Program-made: the position numbers and the translations under genes
Origin: Rhodospirillaceae bacterium
GTDB lineage: Bacteria; Pseudomonadota; Alphaproteobacteria; Bin65
Length of the DNA stretch: 64,000 nt
NCBI GenBank assembly: GCA_011523655.1
Contig: WTGH01000047.1
Location: 124,001-188,000, forward strand
Reading direction: 5' to 3'
Notes under the pieces: model-generated
Databases searched by the model: none
Told to the model about the DNA's origin: nothing
The model's input: only the letters and a program-made list of their open reading frames with translations
Shown: positions 34,843 through 42,843 of the stretch, piece by piece
Layout: each line of letters begins with the position of its first letter
How positions within the stretch are numbered: position 1 is the first letter of the stretch

Positions 34843-35850
34843 TCAGAAGCCTTGTTGCTCCCTTCCCGATCCGCCTTCCAGCACCGGCGCCAGCAGCCGG
34901 TCCAGGGCATCGGGGTCGCGCCATTCGAGGGCGACCGGGACGGGCGTCACCATCAGTCGGGCGTCGGGCGGCAGGCGCATATAGTCCTTTTCGGTGCAGA
35001 CCGGGATCGCGCCGCGCTCCTGGGCCAGTTCGCAGATGAACATGATCTCGGTTTCCGGGAACGGGTAATGGTCCGGGTAAGCCATCGCCTCGGCCAGGTC
35101 GGCGCCGATCTCCTTCACCGTGTCGAAGAACTTGTCGGGCCGGCCGATGCCGGCGAAGGCGACGATCCTGCGGCCGTGCAGCGCCATGGCCTCCTCTGCG
35201 GGCACGAAGCGGGCTTCGAGCAGCGGCAGGCCGCCGGCTTCTCGCCGGCACCGGTGAGCGGCGCCCGTGCTGTCTGCGCCGACGATGACGGCGGCGTCCG
35301 CCCGCGCCAGGCCGCGGCCGACCGGCTCGCGCAACGGGCCGGACGGGATGATCCGGCCGTTGCCGAAGCCGAAGCCGCCGTCGACGACGACCAGCGACAG
35401 GGCCTTGGCGACCGCCGGGTTCTGGTGGCCGTCGTCGAGCAGCAGGATATCGGCGCCGGCGTCGACGGCGGCCCGCGCGCCGGCGGCCCGGTCCCGGGCG
35501 ACGACGGTCGGCAGGGCCCCGGCCAGCAGCAGCGGCTCGTCGCCGACTTCCCGGGCGGTGTGGAGCGCCGGATCGACCCGCACGGGCCCGGCCAGGCGGC
35601 CGCCATAGCCGCGGCTGACGGCGAACAGCCGCCGGCCCCGGTCGCGCATCAGCCGCGCCAGCGACAGGACGACCGGGGTCTTGCCCGCGCCGCCGGCGGT
35701 GAGGTTGCCGACGCAGATCGCCGGCACGGGCGGCGCGTAGCGCGGCGCGCGGCCCACCCGCAGGGCCGTGCCGAGGCCGTACAGCGACGCCGCCGGCAGC
35801 AGCATGGTCGAGACCGCGCCCTTGCGCGACCAGGCGTCGGGCGTGCGCAT
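34843..35850 (-). CDS. lpxK: tetraacyldisaccharide 4'-kinase
   Basis: A 335-residue membrane-associated kinase that adds the 4'-phosphate to the lipid A disaccharide precursor. The N-terminal segment (MRTPDAWSRKGAVSTMLLPAAS) is the membrane-binding part; the P-loop is VGNLTAGGAGKTPVV at ~47-61, with DDGHQNPAVAK (catalytic/second motif) at ~155 and CTEKDYMRLP near 290. It starts inside the waaA stop (TGATG overlap). It is the last gene of the methyltransferase-phosphatase-msbA-waaA-lpxK operon. Confidence 0.95.
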   Translation of the reverse strand: MRTPDAWSRKGAVSTMLLPAASLYGLGTALRVGRAPRYAPPVPAICVGNLTAGGAGKTPVVLSLARLMRDRGRRLFAVSRGYGGRLAGPVRVDPALHTAREVGDEPLLLAGALPTVVARDRAAGARAAVDAGADILLLDDGHQNPAVAKALSLVVVDGGFGFGNGRIIPSGPLREPVGRGLARADAAVIVGADSTGAAHRCRREAGGLPLLEARFVPAEEAMALHGRRIVAFAGIGRPDKFFDTVKEIGADLAEAMAYPDHYPFPETEIMFICELAQERGAIPVCTEKDYMRLPPDARLMVTPVPVALEWRDPDALDRLLAPVLEGGSGREQQGF

Positions 35851-37184
35851 CAGGCGGCGTCCGGTCTGGCCGGGCCGGCCGGCGGCCCAGAGCCGGATGC
35901 AGCGCCGGATGCGCCGCCGGGTAGGGCCGCGAGCCAGGGTTCGAGAAGCGCCATCGCCCGGTCGAGGATGCCGGCGTTGTCCTGCGCGGCGCCGGCCGCC
36001 CGGTCCGCCCGGTGCCGGCACTCGGCCGGATCGGCGAGCAGGCGGCCGACAGCGGCCGCCAGCGCGCCGGAGGAATCGACCGTCTCGCTGGCGCCGGCCA
36101 CCCGCAGGGACTCGGCGATGTCGGCGAAATTGCCGACATGCGGGCCGTGCAGGATGGCGCAATCGAGCTGCGCCGGCTCGATCAGGTTCTGGCCGCCATG
36201 GGGCGCCAGCGAGCCGCCGACGAAGGCGACCGGCGCGGCGCGGTAGAACAGGCCCAGTTCGCCCAGCGTGTCGGCGAGGTAGATATCCTCTGTCCCGTCC
36301 GGCGCTGCGCCGGCGCTGCGCAGGCCGACGGCGTGACCGACGCTGCGCAGGGCGTTGGCGATGGCGGGGCCGCGTTCCGGGTGGCGCGGCACGATGACGA
36401 GCAGCGCGTCGCCCGACTGCCGGTGCACCGCCCGGTGTGCCTCGGCGGCCGCATCCTCCTCGCCCGGATGGGTGCTCGCCGCCAGCCAGACCGGACGCCC
36501 GCGAACCGCATCTGTCAGGCTGGCGAGCGCCGCCGGATCGGCCGGCAGCGGCGCGGCCGCCATCTTGAGGTTGCCCGGCGTCTCGACGCGCCGGGCGCCG
36601 AGCCGGCGGAAACGCCCGGCATCGGCTTCGGACTGGGCCAGGACCGCGTCGAACGACCGGATCAGCCGGCGCGCCGCGCCCGGAAAGCGCCGCCAGCGCC
36701 GCAGCGACCGCGCCGACATGCGGCCGTTCAGCAGGATCGCCGGCGTGCCGCGCTGCACCGTTCCGGCAAGCAGGGCCGGCCACAATTCGCTTTCCACCCA
36801 CAGGGCGAGGTCCGGCCGGTAGTGGTCCAGGAAGCACCCCACCCAGGCCGGGCAATCGACCGGGACGAACTGGTGGAAGGCGCGCTCCGGCAGGCGTTCG
36901 TCCATCAGTTTCGCCGAGGTGACGGTGCCCGAGGTGACCATGACATGCGCCGAAGGCAGGCGCGCCAGCAGCCGCCCGATCAGCGGCAGCGCGGACAGGG
37001 CCTCGCCGACGCTCGCGGCGTGGAGCCAGATCAGCGCGCCGTCGGGCCGGTTCCGGCGCGGATTGCCCATCCGCTCGCGATACCGCTCCGGATGCTCCTT
37101 GCCGCGGGCGCGCCGGCGCAGCAGCACGAGCCGGGCGACCGGCGGCGCAAGCCGGCCGAGGCCGCGATACAGGCCGAGCAGCAT
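35850..37184 (-). CDS. waaA: 3-deoxy-D-manno-octulosonic acid transferase
   Basis: A 444-residue GT-B glycosyltransferase (KdtA) that attaches Kdo to lipid A precursor using CMP-Kdo. Family motifs are WLHAASVGEALSALPLI near 53, VTSGTVTSAKLM, FVPVDCPAWVGCFLDHYRPDLALWVESELWPAL around 105-137, and PHGGQNLIEPAQLDCAILHGPHVGNF near 345. The C-terminus after ~425 is an extra Ala/Gly/Pro-rich tail. It follows msbA by 3 bases and overlaps lpxK. Mono- or bifunctionality cannot be told from sequence. Confidence 0.95.
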   Translation of the reverse strand: MLLGLYRGLGRLAPPVARLVLLRRRARGKEHPERYRERMGNPRRNRPDGALIWLHAASVGEALSALPLIGRLLARLPSAHVMVTSGTVTSAKLMDERLPERAFHQFVPVDCPAWVGCFLDHYRPDLALWVESELWPALLAGTVQRGTPAILLNGRMSARSLRRWRRFPGAARRLIRSFDAVLAQSEADAGRFRRLGARRVETPGNLKMAAAPLPADPAALASLTDAVRGRPVWLAASTHPGEEDAAAEAHRAVHRQSGDALLVIVPRHPERGPAIANALRSVGHAVGLRSAGAAPDGTEDIYLADTLGELGLFYRAAPVAFVGGSLAPHGGQNLIEPAQLDCAILHGPHVGNFADIAESLRVAGASETVDSSGALAAAVGRLLADPAECRHRADRAAGAAQDNAGILDRAMALLEPWLAALPGGASGAASGSGPPAGPARPDAA

Positions 37185-37187
37185 GGC

Positions 37188-39131
37188 TCAGGTCTGCCCC
37201 GTACCGCTCATCTGCCCCCCGCCCATCTGTCCCCCGGTCGTTTGTTCGGCATGCAGGCGGGCGAAGGCGCCGCCGGCCGCCACCAGGTCGCTATGGCTGC
37301 CGCATTCCACGACCCGGCCCTCGTCCAGCACATAGACGATGTCGGCATCGGCGATGGTGGAAAGCCGGTGGGCGATGACGACGGTGGTCCGGCCCCGGCG
37401 CAGCGAATCCAGCGCGGCCTGCACCTGGCGCTCCGAATCTGTATCGAGCGCCGAGGTCGCCTCGTCGAGCAGCAGGATCGGCGCGTCCTTCAGGATGGCG
37501 CGGGCGATCGAGATGCGCTGACGCTGGCCGCCGCTCACCTGAATCCCGAGGCCGCCGACGCGGGTGTCGTATCGCTGCGGCAGCTCCATGATGAAATCGT
37601 GCGCCGCGGCGGCGGTGGCGGCGGCGACGATGTCCTCTTCCGAAGCGCCCCGTCTGCCATAGGCGATGTTGGCGCGGATCGTGTCGTCGAACAGGCTGGT
37701 TTCCTGGCTGACCAGCCCGATCCGGGCGCGCAGGGACGCCAGGGTTACGTCGCGTACGTCCTGTCCGTCGATCAGCACCGCGCCGCTGTCGACATCGAAG
37801 AAGCGGGGAATCAGGTTCAGGACCGTCGTCTTGCCGGCGCCTGACGGGCCGACCAGCGCAACCGTCCTGCCGGCCGGCACGTCGAGCGTCACGCCCTCGC
37901 TGCCGCGCCCGAGGGCCGGCGTCGCCGCACGCCCTCTCCGGTCGTAGGCGAACACGACATCGTCCAGCCGGATGCCGCCGGCGCCGGCCGCCAGCGGACG
38001 GGCGCCCGGCCGGTCGACGATTTCGGGCTCGATATCGAGCGTGGCGAACACCCGCTCGGCGGCCGCCAGCCCCTTCTGGAGATTGGCGTTGAGCCGTGCC
38101 AGCCGGCGCACCGGGTCGTAGGCCAGCAGCAGGGCCGCGAGAAATCCGGCGAAGTCGCCCGGCGTGCGCGCCTCGGCGATCACCTGGTAGCCGCCGTAGA
38201 GCAGGACGGCAGCGATGGCGACGCCGGCGATCGCTTCCAGCAAGGGCTCCGTGATCGCCCGCACCTTCTCGGCCTTGTAGTTCAGCCGGAAGATGCGCCC
38301 GACGACCGACGTGGCCCGGCCGGTCTCGTAATCCTCCATGCCATAGGCCTTGACATGGCGAATGCCCTGGAAGCTCTCGTCTTGCAGGGTGGTAAACTGG
38401 GCCATCTCCGCCTGGGTATTGGCGGAGACCTTCCGCATGCGCTGGCCGATCCGGTACACGGGCAGGGCGACGAGCGGAAACACGAAGAAGGTGATGCAGG
38501 ACAGGATCCAGTCGATCCAGAACATGGCGGCGACCAGCGCGATCACCGTCACGATGTCCCGCCCGATGCTCACCACCGTGTCCGAGAACAGGCTGCGCAT
38601 CGCGCTGGCGTCGTTGGTGAAGGCGGAGATCAGCCGGCCGGTCGGCGTGTTGTGGAAAAACCCCAGGTCGGCGCGCATCAGGCGGGCGAACATGGTGTCC
38701 TGGATGTCGGCGACCGAGCGGTGCCCGACATAGGCCATCATGGTCACCGCGCCGTAGGCCGCTCCGCCCTTGACGACGAACACCAGGGCCGTGGCCAGCG
38801 CGATGAAATAGAGCTGATTGTAGCGCGGATCGGGCGAGAACAGCCCGGCAATCGCCTCGGTCAGCCAGGCATTCCCGGCCGCCGCGCCGCCGCTGAAGGC
38901 GCTGTCCAGCAGTTCCTTCAGGATGAAGGGAATCGTTGCCGTGCAGGCCGAGACCAGGCCGAGCAGCGCAAAGGCCAGCACGATGCGCAACCAGTAGCGC
39001 AGCAGATAGTCGCGGACGAGCCGCTTCACCATCGGCAGCGTCCTGGCGTCGAGCGGCAGTCTCCCTGCGGATTTCGATCCGGCGGCCAAACGGCGGCTCC
39101 TGACGGTTTCGATCGGGCGGTTTTCTATCAT
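37188..39131 (-). CDS. msbA: ABC transporter ATP-binding/permease (lipid A exporter MsbA type)
   Basis: A 647-residue half-transporter: a six-helix ABC membrane domain (residues ~40-345) and an ATPase domain with Walker A VALVGPSGAGKTT, signature QVSGGQRQRISIARAILKD and Walker B ILLLDEATSALD, then the switch VVIAHRLSTIADAD. Placement directly before waaA and lpxK supports a role as the flippase moving core-lipid A across the inner membrane. The C-terminal ~20 residues are Gly/Gln-rich (TTGGQMGGGQMSG). The ribosome site is poor; an earlier in-frame start at 39167 would add 12 residues. Confidence 0.92.
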   Translation of the reverse strand: MIENRPIETVRSRRLAAGSKSAGRLPLDARTLPMVKRLVRDYLLRYWLRIVLAFALLGLVSACTATIPFILKELLDSAFSGGAAAGNAWLTEAIAGLFSPDPRYNQLYFIALATALVFVVKGGAAYGAVTMMAYVGHRSVADIQDTMFARLMRADLGFFHNTPTGRLISAFTNDASAMRSLFSDTVVSIGRDIVTVIALVAAMFWIDWILSCITFFVFPLVALPVYRIGQRMRKVSANTQAEMAQFTTLQDESFQGIRHVKAYGMEDYETGRATSVVGRIFRLNYKAEKVRAITEPLLEAIAGVAIAAVLLYGGYQVIAEARTPGDFAGFLAALLLAYDPVRRLARLNANLQKGLAAAERVFATLDIEPEIVDRPGARPLAAGAGGIRLDDVVFAYDRRGRAATPALGRGSEGVTLDVPAGRTVALVGPSGAGKTTVLNLIPRFFDVDSGAVLIDGQDVRDVTLASLRARIGLVSQETSLFDDTIRANIAYGRRGASEEDIVAAATAAAAHDFIMELPQRYDTRVGGLGIQVSGGQRQRISIARAILKDAPILLLDEATSALDTDSERQVQAALDSLRRGRTTVVIAHRLSTIADADIVYVLDEGRVVECGSHSDLVAAGGAFARLHAEQTTGGQMGGGQMSGTGQT

Positions 39132-39224
39132 GTCGGCGCACTCAGACGCAGAATCGCCGGCGAGCACGCGTCCCTATGTCCCAAAGCGCCGGATCGCCGC
39201 CGCGCCGCGCGCGAAGGGCCGCAG

Positions 39225-39923
39225 CTACTCCCGGCGCAGCACGAAATCGACCAGGGCGGTGGCGAGGGGCTGCGGCCGGAAAGCGGCTTCGAGCGCCGCC
39301 GGATCGTAACTTTCGGCAACCCAGGCCAGGAAATCGACGCCGGTTTCGGCCTGCGCCCGGCCGTATTCCAGCACGAGGGCCTTGCCGATGCCGGTCGGCC
39401 CGGCGCCGATATAGCCGTACCGCCAGCCGAACTGCTTCAGCGCGTCGCCGGCCGCGCCGCCGCGCATGAGAATATACAGCGCCCCCATCAGGCCTGTCCG
39501 GTCGACGCCGGACTTACAGTGGATCAAGGCCGGATAGTCGATTCGGTCGAACATCCCGGCTGCGTCGAGAAGCTGCTGGCGGCGCGGCGCGCCCCGCGAC
39601 GAGAGGAAGAAATCGACCTGGGCGATCCCGGCTTTCGCTGCGGCTTCGCGCTCCAGCAGATAGTGTCCGGTCTCGTTGGCGCGGCGCAGGTTGACGATCG
39701 TGCGGATGCCGGACCGGGCGGCGCGCCGGACCTGGAACGGCGCCGGCTGGTTGGAGCGGTACAGGCCGGGCGCGATTTCGTGCCAGTGGCGGTACGCCAG
39801 CCGCAGGACGCCGTGATCGAGGATCAGCAGTTCCAGCCACGCCCGCAAACGCCCGAACGGCCCGCCAAACGGTTCGTCCGGCAGTGCCTCGGCCGGCGGA
39901 TCGGTCCTGCCGGGGGGCGGCAC
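39225..39923 (-). CDS. PTP-like phosphatase (Cys-x5-Arg), paralog 2
   Basis: A 232-residue phosphatase-superfamily protein, clearly paralogous to the one at 19034 over most of its length (shared RSxQP, IRT/LRT-IVNLR, SSRGAP, YGxF/I and ESYDPAALxAxF blocks). The catalytic loop is HCKSGVDRTG with Cys136, Arg142 and the normal Thr143. It starts with GTG 5 bases after the methyltransferase stop. Its place at the head of an msbA-waaA-lpxK operon suggests a role in envelope lipid or LPS phosphate metabolism; a protein substrate is equally possible. Confidence 0.85.
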   Translation of the reverse strand: MPPPGRTDPPAEALPDEPFGGPFGRLRAWLELLILDHGVLRLAYRHWHEIAPGLYRSNQPAPFQVRRAARSGIRTIVNLRRANETGHYLLEREAAAKAGIAQVDFFLSSRGAPRRQQLLDAAGMFDRIDYPALIHCKSGVDRTGLMGALYILMRGGAAGDALKQFGWRYGYIGAGPTGIGKALVLEYGRAQAETGVDFLAWVAESYDPAALEAAFRPQPLATALVDFVLRRE

Positions 39924-39928
39924 CCGTC

Positions 39929-40885
39929 TCAAGCGCCTTGCCGGAGGCTGCGCATCGCCCGCTCCCCGATATCGCGGGGGCCGGCGGCGGCCAGCCCGGC
40001 TAGGGTTTCCTCGATCCTCATGGCGAGCTTCTTCAGCGGCCGCGCCGCCTTCCCCCTTGCAAAGGCGCCGGCATAGTGCCGGCGGATCAGGTCGCGCACA
40101 TGGCGCGCATTTTCCGGGTTCTCGGTCCCGGTGCGCGCCGCCGCCTCGGCATCGCGGCGGAAAAAGACGCCTGTCGCGCCCGCCGAGCGCTGCGCGGTCT
40201 CCGGCGCTTCTGCAAGGCCCGCCAGCCCGGCGCAGGCGCGCAGCGTCCACGGGTTGAAATTGTAGATGTGGGCGTAGTGAAACATGCGGCCGCGCGATTT
40301 CGTCCGGCAATAGGTCTCGATATTCGGAACTTCGACATAGAGGACGCCGCCGGGCGCAAGCCAGGCCGCAATCTGGCCGAGATATTTGACCGGGTCGTTC
40401 AGATGCTCGAGCACATGGCTCAGCCGGATCAGGTCGAATTCGCCGGGCGGAAACAGGTCCGGCGCCAGATGTGCGGTGCGCACGTCCAGGTCCAGTTCGT
40501 CCCGGCAATAGGCGGCGCAGCTGACATCCGGCTCGATGCCGGTGACGCGCTTGCCGAGCTGCGCCATCACGAAGGCGATTTCGCCCGAACCGGCGCCGAT
40601 CTCCAGCACGCGCCCCGCCGCCTCCAACATGTCACGGTTGGCCCGGACATGGGCCACCGCCCGGCGGAAGTTGCGCAGAATCTGCCGGCGCCGGGGCTGG
40701 GCGCTGCCCTTGTAGGCGATCCGGTATTCCTCGCCGTAAAACCGTTCCAGCTCCGCATCGCTGGGAACCGGATCGTTACGGACCAGCCCGGTTTCCATGC
40801 AGATGACGGTGCGCAGGGGCCGGCCGTGCCGGTCGCTTTGCGAGACCGTTTCGTGCGTTCCTTCGCGGCCGAGCGACCATGTCAT
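39929..40885 (-). CDS. class I SAM-dependent methyltransferase
   Basis: A 318-residue methyltransferase. The SAM motif I is RVLEIGAGSGEIAFVMAQLGKRVTGIEPD near 95-123; FDLIRLSHVLEHLNDPVKYLGQIAAWLAPGGVLYVEVPN supplies motifs II-III, as in sugar/O-antigen-associated Methyltransf_23 proteins. An N-terminal ~70-residue segment (TVICMETGLVRNDPVPSDAELERFYGEEYR) resembles the zinc-less N-part of such enzymes. It is the first gene of the lipid A operon and may modify a surface saccharide; the substrate is unknown. Divergent from hsp20 across 187 bp. Confidence 0.85.
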   Translation of the reverse strand: MTWSLGREGTHETVSQSDRHGRPLRTVICMETGLVRNDPVPSDAELERFYGEEYRIAYKGSAQPRRRQILRNFRRAVAHVRANRDMLEAAGRVLEIGAGSGEIAFVMAQLGKRVTGIEPDVSCAAYCRDELDLDVRTAHLAPDLFPPGEFDLIRLSHVLEHLNDPVKYLGQIAAWLAPGGVLYVEVPNIETYCRTKSRGRMFHYAHIYNFNPWTLRACAGLAGLAEAPETAQRSAGATGVFFRRDAEAAARTGTENPENARHVRDLIRRHYAGAFARGKAARPLKKLAMRIEETLAGLAAAGPRDIGERAMRSLRQGA

Positions 40886-41072
40886 CGCAATTTTCTTCCC
40901 GCTTCGGTTCGCCGTGCGGTCTGTCTTCCGGAGCGGCCGCGCCGGCCCGATCCGGTCTGCGCTCCGGTCCCGGTTATTTGCCGCCGGCCGCCTTGAGGTC
41001 AACACATTCCGCGCACTACACTCCGGCGCCGGCAACCGGTCCGCCGACAGGTCCGCAATCGGGAGCGCGCGC

Positions 41073-41558
41073 ATGGCCCGCCTGTCCCTGTTCAACAGCC
41101 CGTTCCTGCTCGGCTTCGACGAATTCGAGCAGACCGTGGACCGGATTGCGAAAGCCTCGGCCGACGGCTATCCGCCCTACAATATCGAGCAGACCGGCGA
41201 GAATGCGCTGCGCATCGTGCTCGCCGTCGCCGGCTTCACGATGGACGATCTTGCCGTCACGGTCGAAGGCCGCCAACTCGTCGTCCGCGGCCGGCAGGCC
41301 GAGCGCGAGGACCGGGTCTACCTGCATCGCGGTATCGCCGCGCGCCAGTTCCAGCGCACCTTTATGCTGGCCGACGGGATCGAGGTGGAGGGCGCCGCGA
41401 TCGAAAACGGCCTGCTCGGCATCGATCTGGCGCGCCCGGCCGTCGAGGAGGCCGTGCGCAGCGTACCGATCCGCCCCGGCGCGAACGCCACCGGCGGCAA
41501 GTTGCGCACGAAGCCGGCCGGGACGATCGACGCGGAGGAGGACGGCGACGGCCGCTGA
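41073..41558 (+). CDS. Hsp20 family small heat-shock protein
   Basis: A 161-residue alpha-crystallin-domain chaperone resembling IbpA/HspH of alphaproteobacteria. The N-terminal SLFNSPFLLGFDEFEQTVDRI is typical; the crystallin domain covers ~35-130 (YPPYNIEQTGENALRIVLAVAGF ... LHRGIAARQFQRTFMLADGIEVEGAAIENGLLGIDLAR). The C-terminal ~30 residues are charged and lack a clear I-x-I motif. GGGAG precedes the ATG. No ROSE thermometer is obvious in the leader. It is convergent with the HicA gene. Confidence 0.92.
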   Translation: MARLSLFNSPFLLGFDEFEQTVDRIAKASADGYPPYNIEQTGENALRIVLAVAGFTMDDLAVTVEGRQLVVRGRQAEREDRVYLHRGIAARQFQRTFMLADGIEVEGAAIENGLLGIDLARPAVEEAVRSVPIRPGANATGGKLRTKPAGTIDAEEDGDGR

Positions 41559-41566
41559 CCGGACGG

Positions 41567-41812
41567 CTAGCGTATGTTGAGCTTGCGCAGCAGTTCCGGG
41601 ACGCCGATGCCGTGATGCCGGGCGATGCTCTTGAGAATGCTCGCCAGCGTCTTCGTCCGAATCGGGTCATGCAGCGGAATCACCTCATGATGTTCGCCGC
41701 CCTCGCGGGTCGTGACACGCACATGCGAGCCGCGCTGACGCACCTTCTCGTAGCCCAAGCGGCGCAGCGCCGTTACCAGCGCGGCACCGCTTACGTCGCG
41801 CGGGAGCTTCAC
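41567..41812 (-). CDS. hicA: HicA-like (YcfA) mRNA interferase toxin
   Basis: An 81-residue double-stranded-RNA-binding-fold toxin of the HicA family. It has the N-terminal K-x-P-R-D start, helix ALVTALRRLGYEKVRQRGSH, the catalytic His in GSHVRV, and PLHDPIRTKTLASILKSI typical of YcfA. HicA cleaves mRNA when free of its antitoxin. It starts with GTG overlapping the antitoxin TGA (GTGA), so synthesis depends on translation of the upstream antitoxin gene. Confidence 0.88.
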   Translation of the reverse strand: MKLPRDVSGAALVTALRRLGYEKVRQRGSHVRVTTREGGEHHEVIPLHDPIRTKTLASILKSIARHHGIGVPELLRKLNIR

Positions 41813-42027
41813 GCCACAAGGACCTCGTCCCTGACGTAGTGAAGGCGGATCAGGCGCGGCCGGTTCATGCTGTCGTCGAAGTAGCAGTCCACGGCTTCCC
41901 GGACGTTTCGGCGAAGCTCATCCAGCGTGTCGCCTTCGGTGTGGATGCCAAATCCGAGCGCGCTGGCCGAATAGCCGCCGTCCAGTTCGTCCTCGCTGAC
42001 TTCGAAAATGATTTCGGTCGCTGACAT
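41809..42027 (-). CDS. hicB: short HicB-like antitoxin
   Basis: A 72-residue protein with the HicB partial RNase H-like fold: strands IIFEVSEDELDGGYSASALGFGIHTEGDTLDELRRNVREAVDCYFDD. It ends without the C-terminal ribbon-helix-helix or HTH DNA-binding domain found in long HicB proteins, so autorepression may be absent or provided otherwise. The start is supported by GGCGGAGTCGG. It precedes hicA and overlaps it by 4 bases, the reverse of the classical hicA-hicB order. Confidence 0.82.
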   Translation of the reverse strand: MSATEIIFEVSEDELDGGYSASALGFGIHTEGDTLDELRRNVREAVDCYFDDSMNRPRLIRLHYVRDEVLVA

Positions 42028-42201
42028 CGCCGACTCCGCCTGATATTGCCGCCGCGTTGCGGAGGCAACGGGGTCCGGCAATCGTTCGAACCTACTCCAT
42101 ACGAAGCCTGCCGTCGAAGCGATTTGTCGATAGCCGGTGCGCAGGCAGGGCGGTTTCGCCGCTCCGGCTGAAATGACGGATGCAGGGGCAGTAAAACGCG
42201 G

Positions 42202-42792
42202 CTAGTCCAGGTCCGCCGCCAGCGACTCCCGCACCGCCGCCGGCATCACGGCCATATGGGCGTAGTTCGGATGGCCGACGCCGACGATGGCTTGGCCCGC
42301 CCCGGACGCGCCCGGTTTGAAGGCCGCGGCCTGCGCGTCGGTGAAGGGGAAATGCACGAACTGGACGGAGGAGGCTTTGCCGTCCGCCGTCGTGCGGTCG
42401 ATATCGTCTTCGGGGACCCCGGCGACCTTGTGTTCGCCGAATCGGATGAACATGGTTTCCTCGAAACCGCCGAGCCGGCCCAGGACGGTGCGCCGCCGGC
42501 GCTCGTCGTCGATCTCGATCATCACCGTCGCGACCAGCTCGCGGCCGTTCGGGATCAGCGGATTGTAGGCCGCCAGCTCGTCGGCGATCTGGTCTTCGCC
42601 GCCCTTCTCGATGAACAGCATCTCGTGAACCTGGTGCCACATGGTGGCGCGGTTCTCGAAGTAGAATGTCGCGAAGGGGCCGACCTCGATCCGCCGGTTC
42701 CTCTTCACCTGCGCGATCTCGCGGCGCTTTTCCGCGCGCACCTTCCCGTAGTCGGCCATCGCCATGATGTCGGCGCGCGTCAGCACGTTCAT
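42202..42792 (-). CDS. DUF3501 family protein
   Basis: A 196-residue protein of the DUF3501 family, whose function is unknown; relatives are often found beside rubrerythrin or iron-sulfur genes. Visible features are the N-terminal LTRADIMAMADYGKVRAEKRREIAQVKRNRRIEVGP, the conserved FYFENRATMWHQVHEMLFIEKGG, and a C-terminal QFVHFPFTDAQAAAF ... VGHPNYAHM. A GGAGCGG ribosome site precedes the ATG, and an Irr-box-like palindrome is centred 30 bases upstream, implying iron- or heme-dependent control. It is the last gene of a same-strand run starting at the TauE gene. Confidence 0.87.
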   Translation of the reverse strand: MNVLTRADIMAMADYGKVRAEKRREIAQVKRNRRIEVGPFATFYFENRATMWHQVHEMLFIEKGGEDQIADELAAYNPLIPNGRELVATVMIEIDDERRRRTVLGRLGGFEETMFIRFGEHKVAGVPEDDIDRTTADGKASSVQFVHFPFTDAQAAAFKPGASGAGQAIVGVGHPNYAHMAVMPAAVRESLAADLD

Positions 42793-42813
42793 TTTCGGCC
42801 CGCTCCGTTTTAA

Positions 42814-42830
42814 ATTAGAGTAATTCTAAT
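42814..42830 (-). promoter_or_regulatory. Irr-box (ICE)-like operator upstream of DUF3501
   Basis: A 17-bp palindrome with perfect 6-bp arms, ATTAGA-N5-TCTAAT. Read on the minus strand its core TTAGAATTACTCTAA differs at one position from the alphaproteobacterial iron-control element TTAGAA-N3-TTCTAA bound by Irr. It is centred 30 bases before the DUF3501 ATG, overlapped by AT-rich promoter-like sequence (TTATAT), and lies within the 51-bp gap behind the Nudix gene. Confidence 0.65.
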
Positions 42831-42843
42831 ATAAGGGCGAACG

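Noticed and set aside
42145..42180. A third copy of the dispersed palindromic repeat
   Set aside because: Only a GCTGAAATGACGG end-like fragment is recognisable, too short to call.
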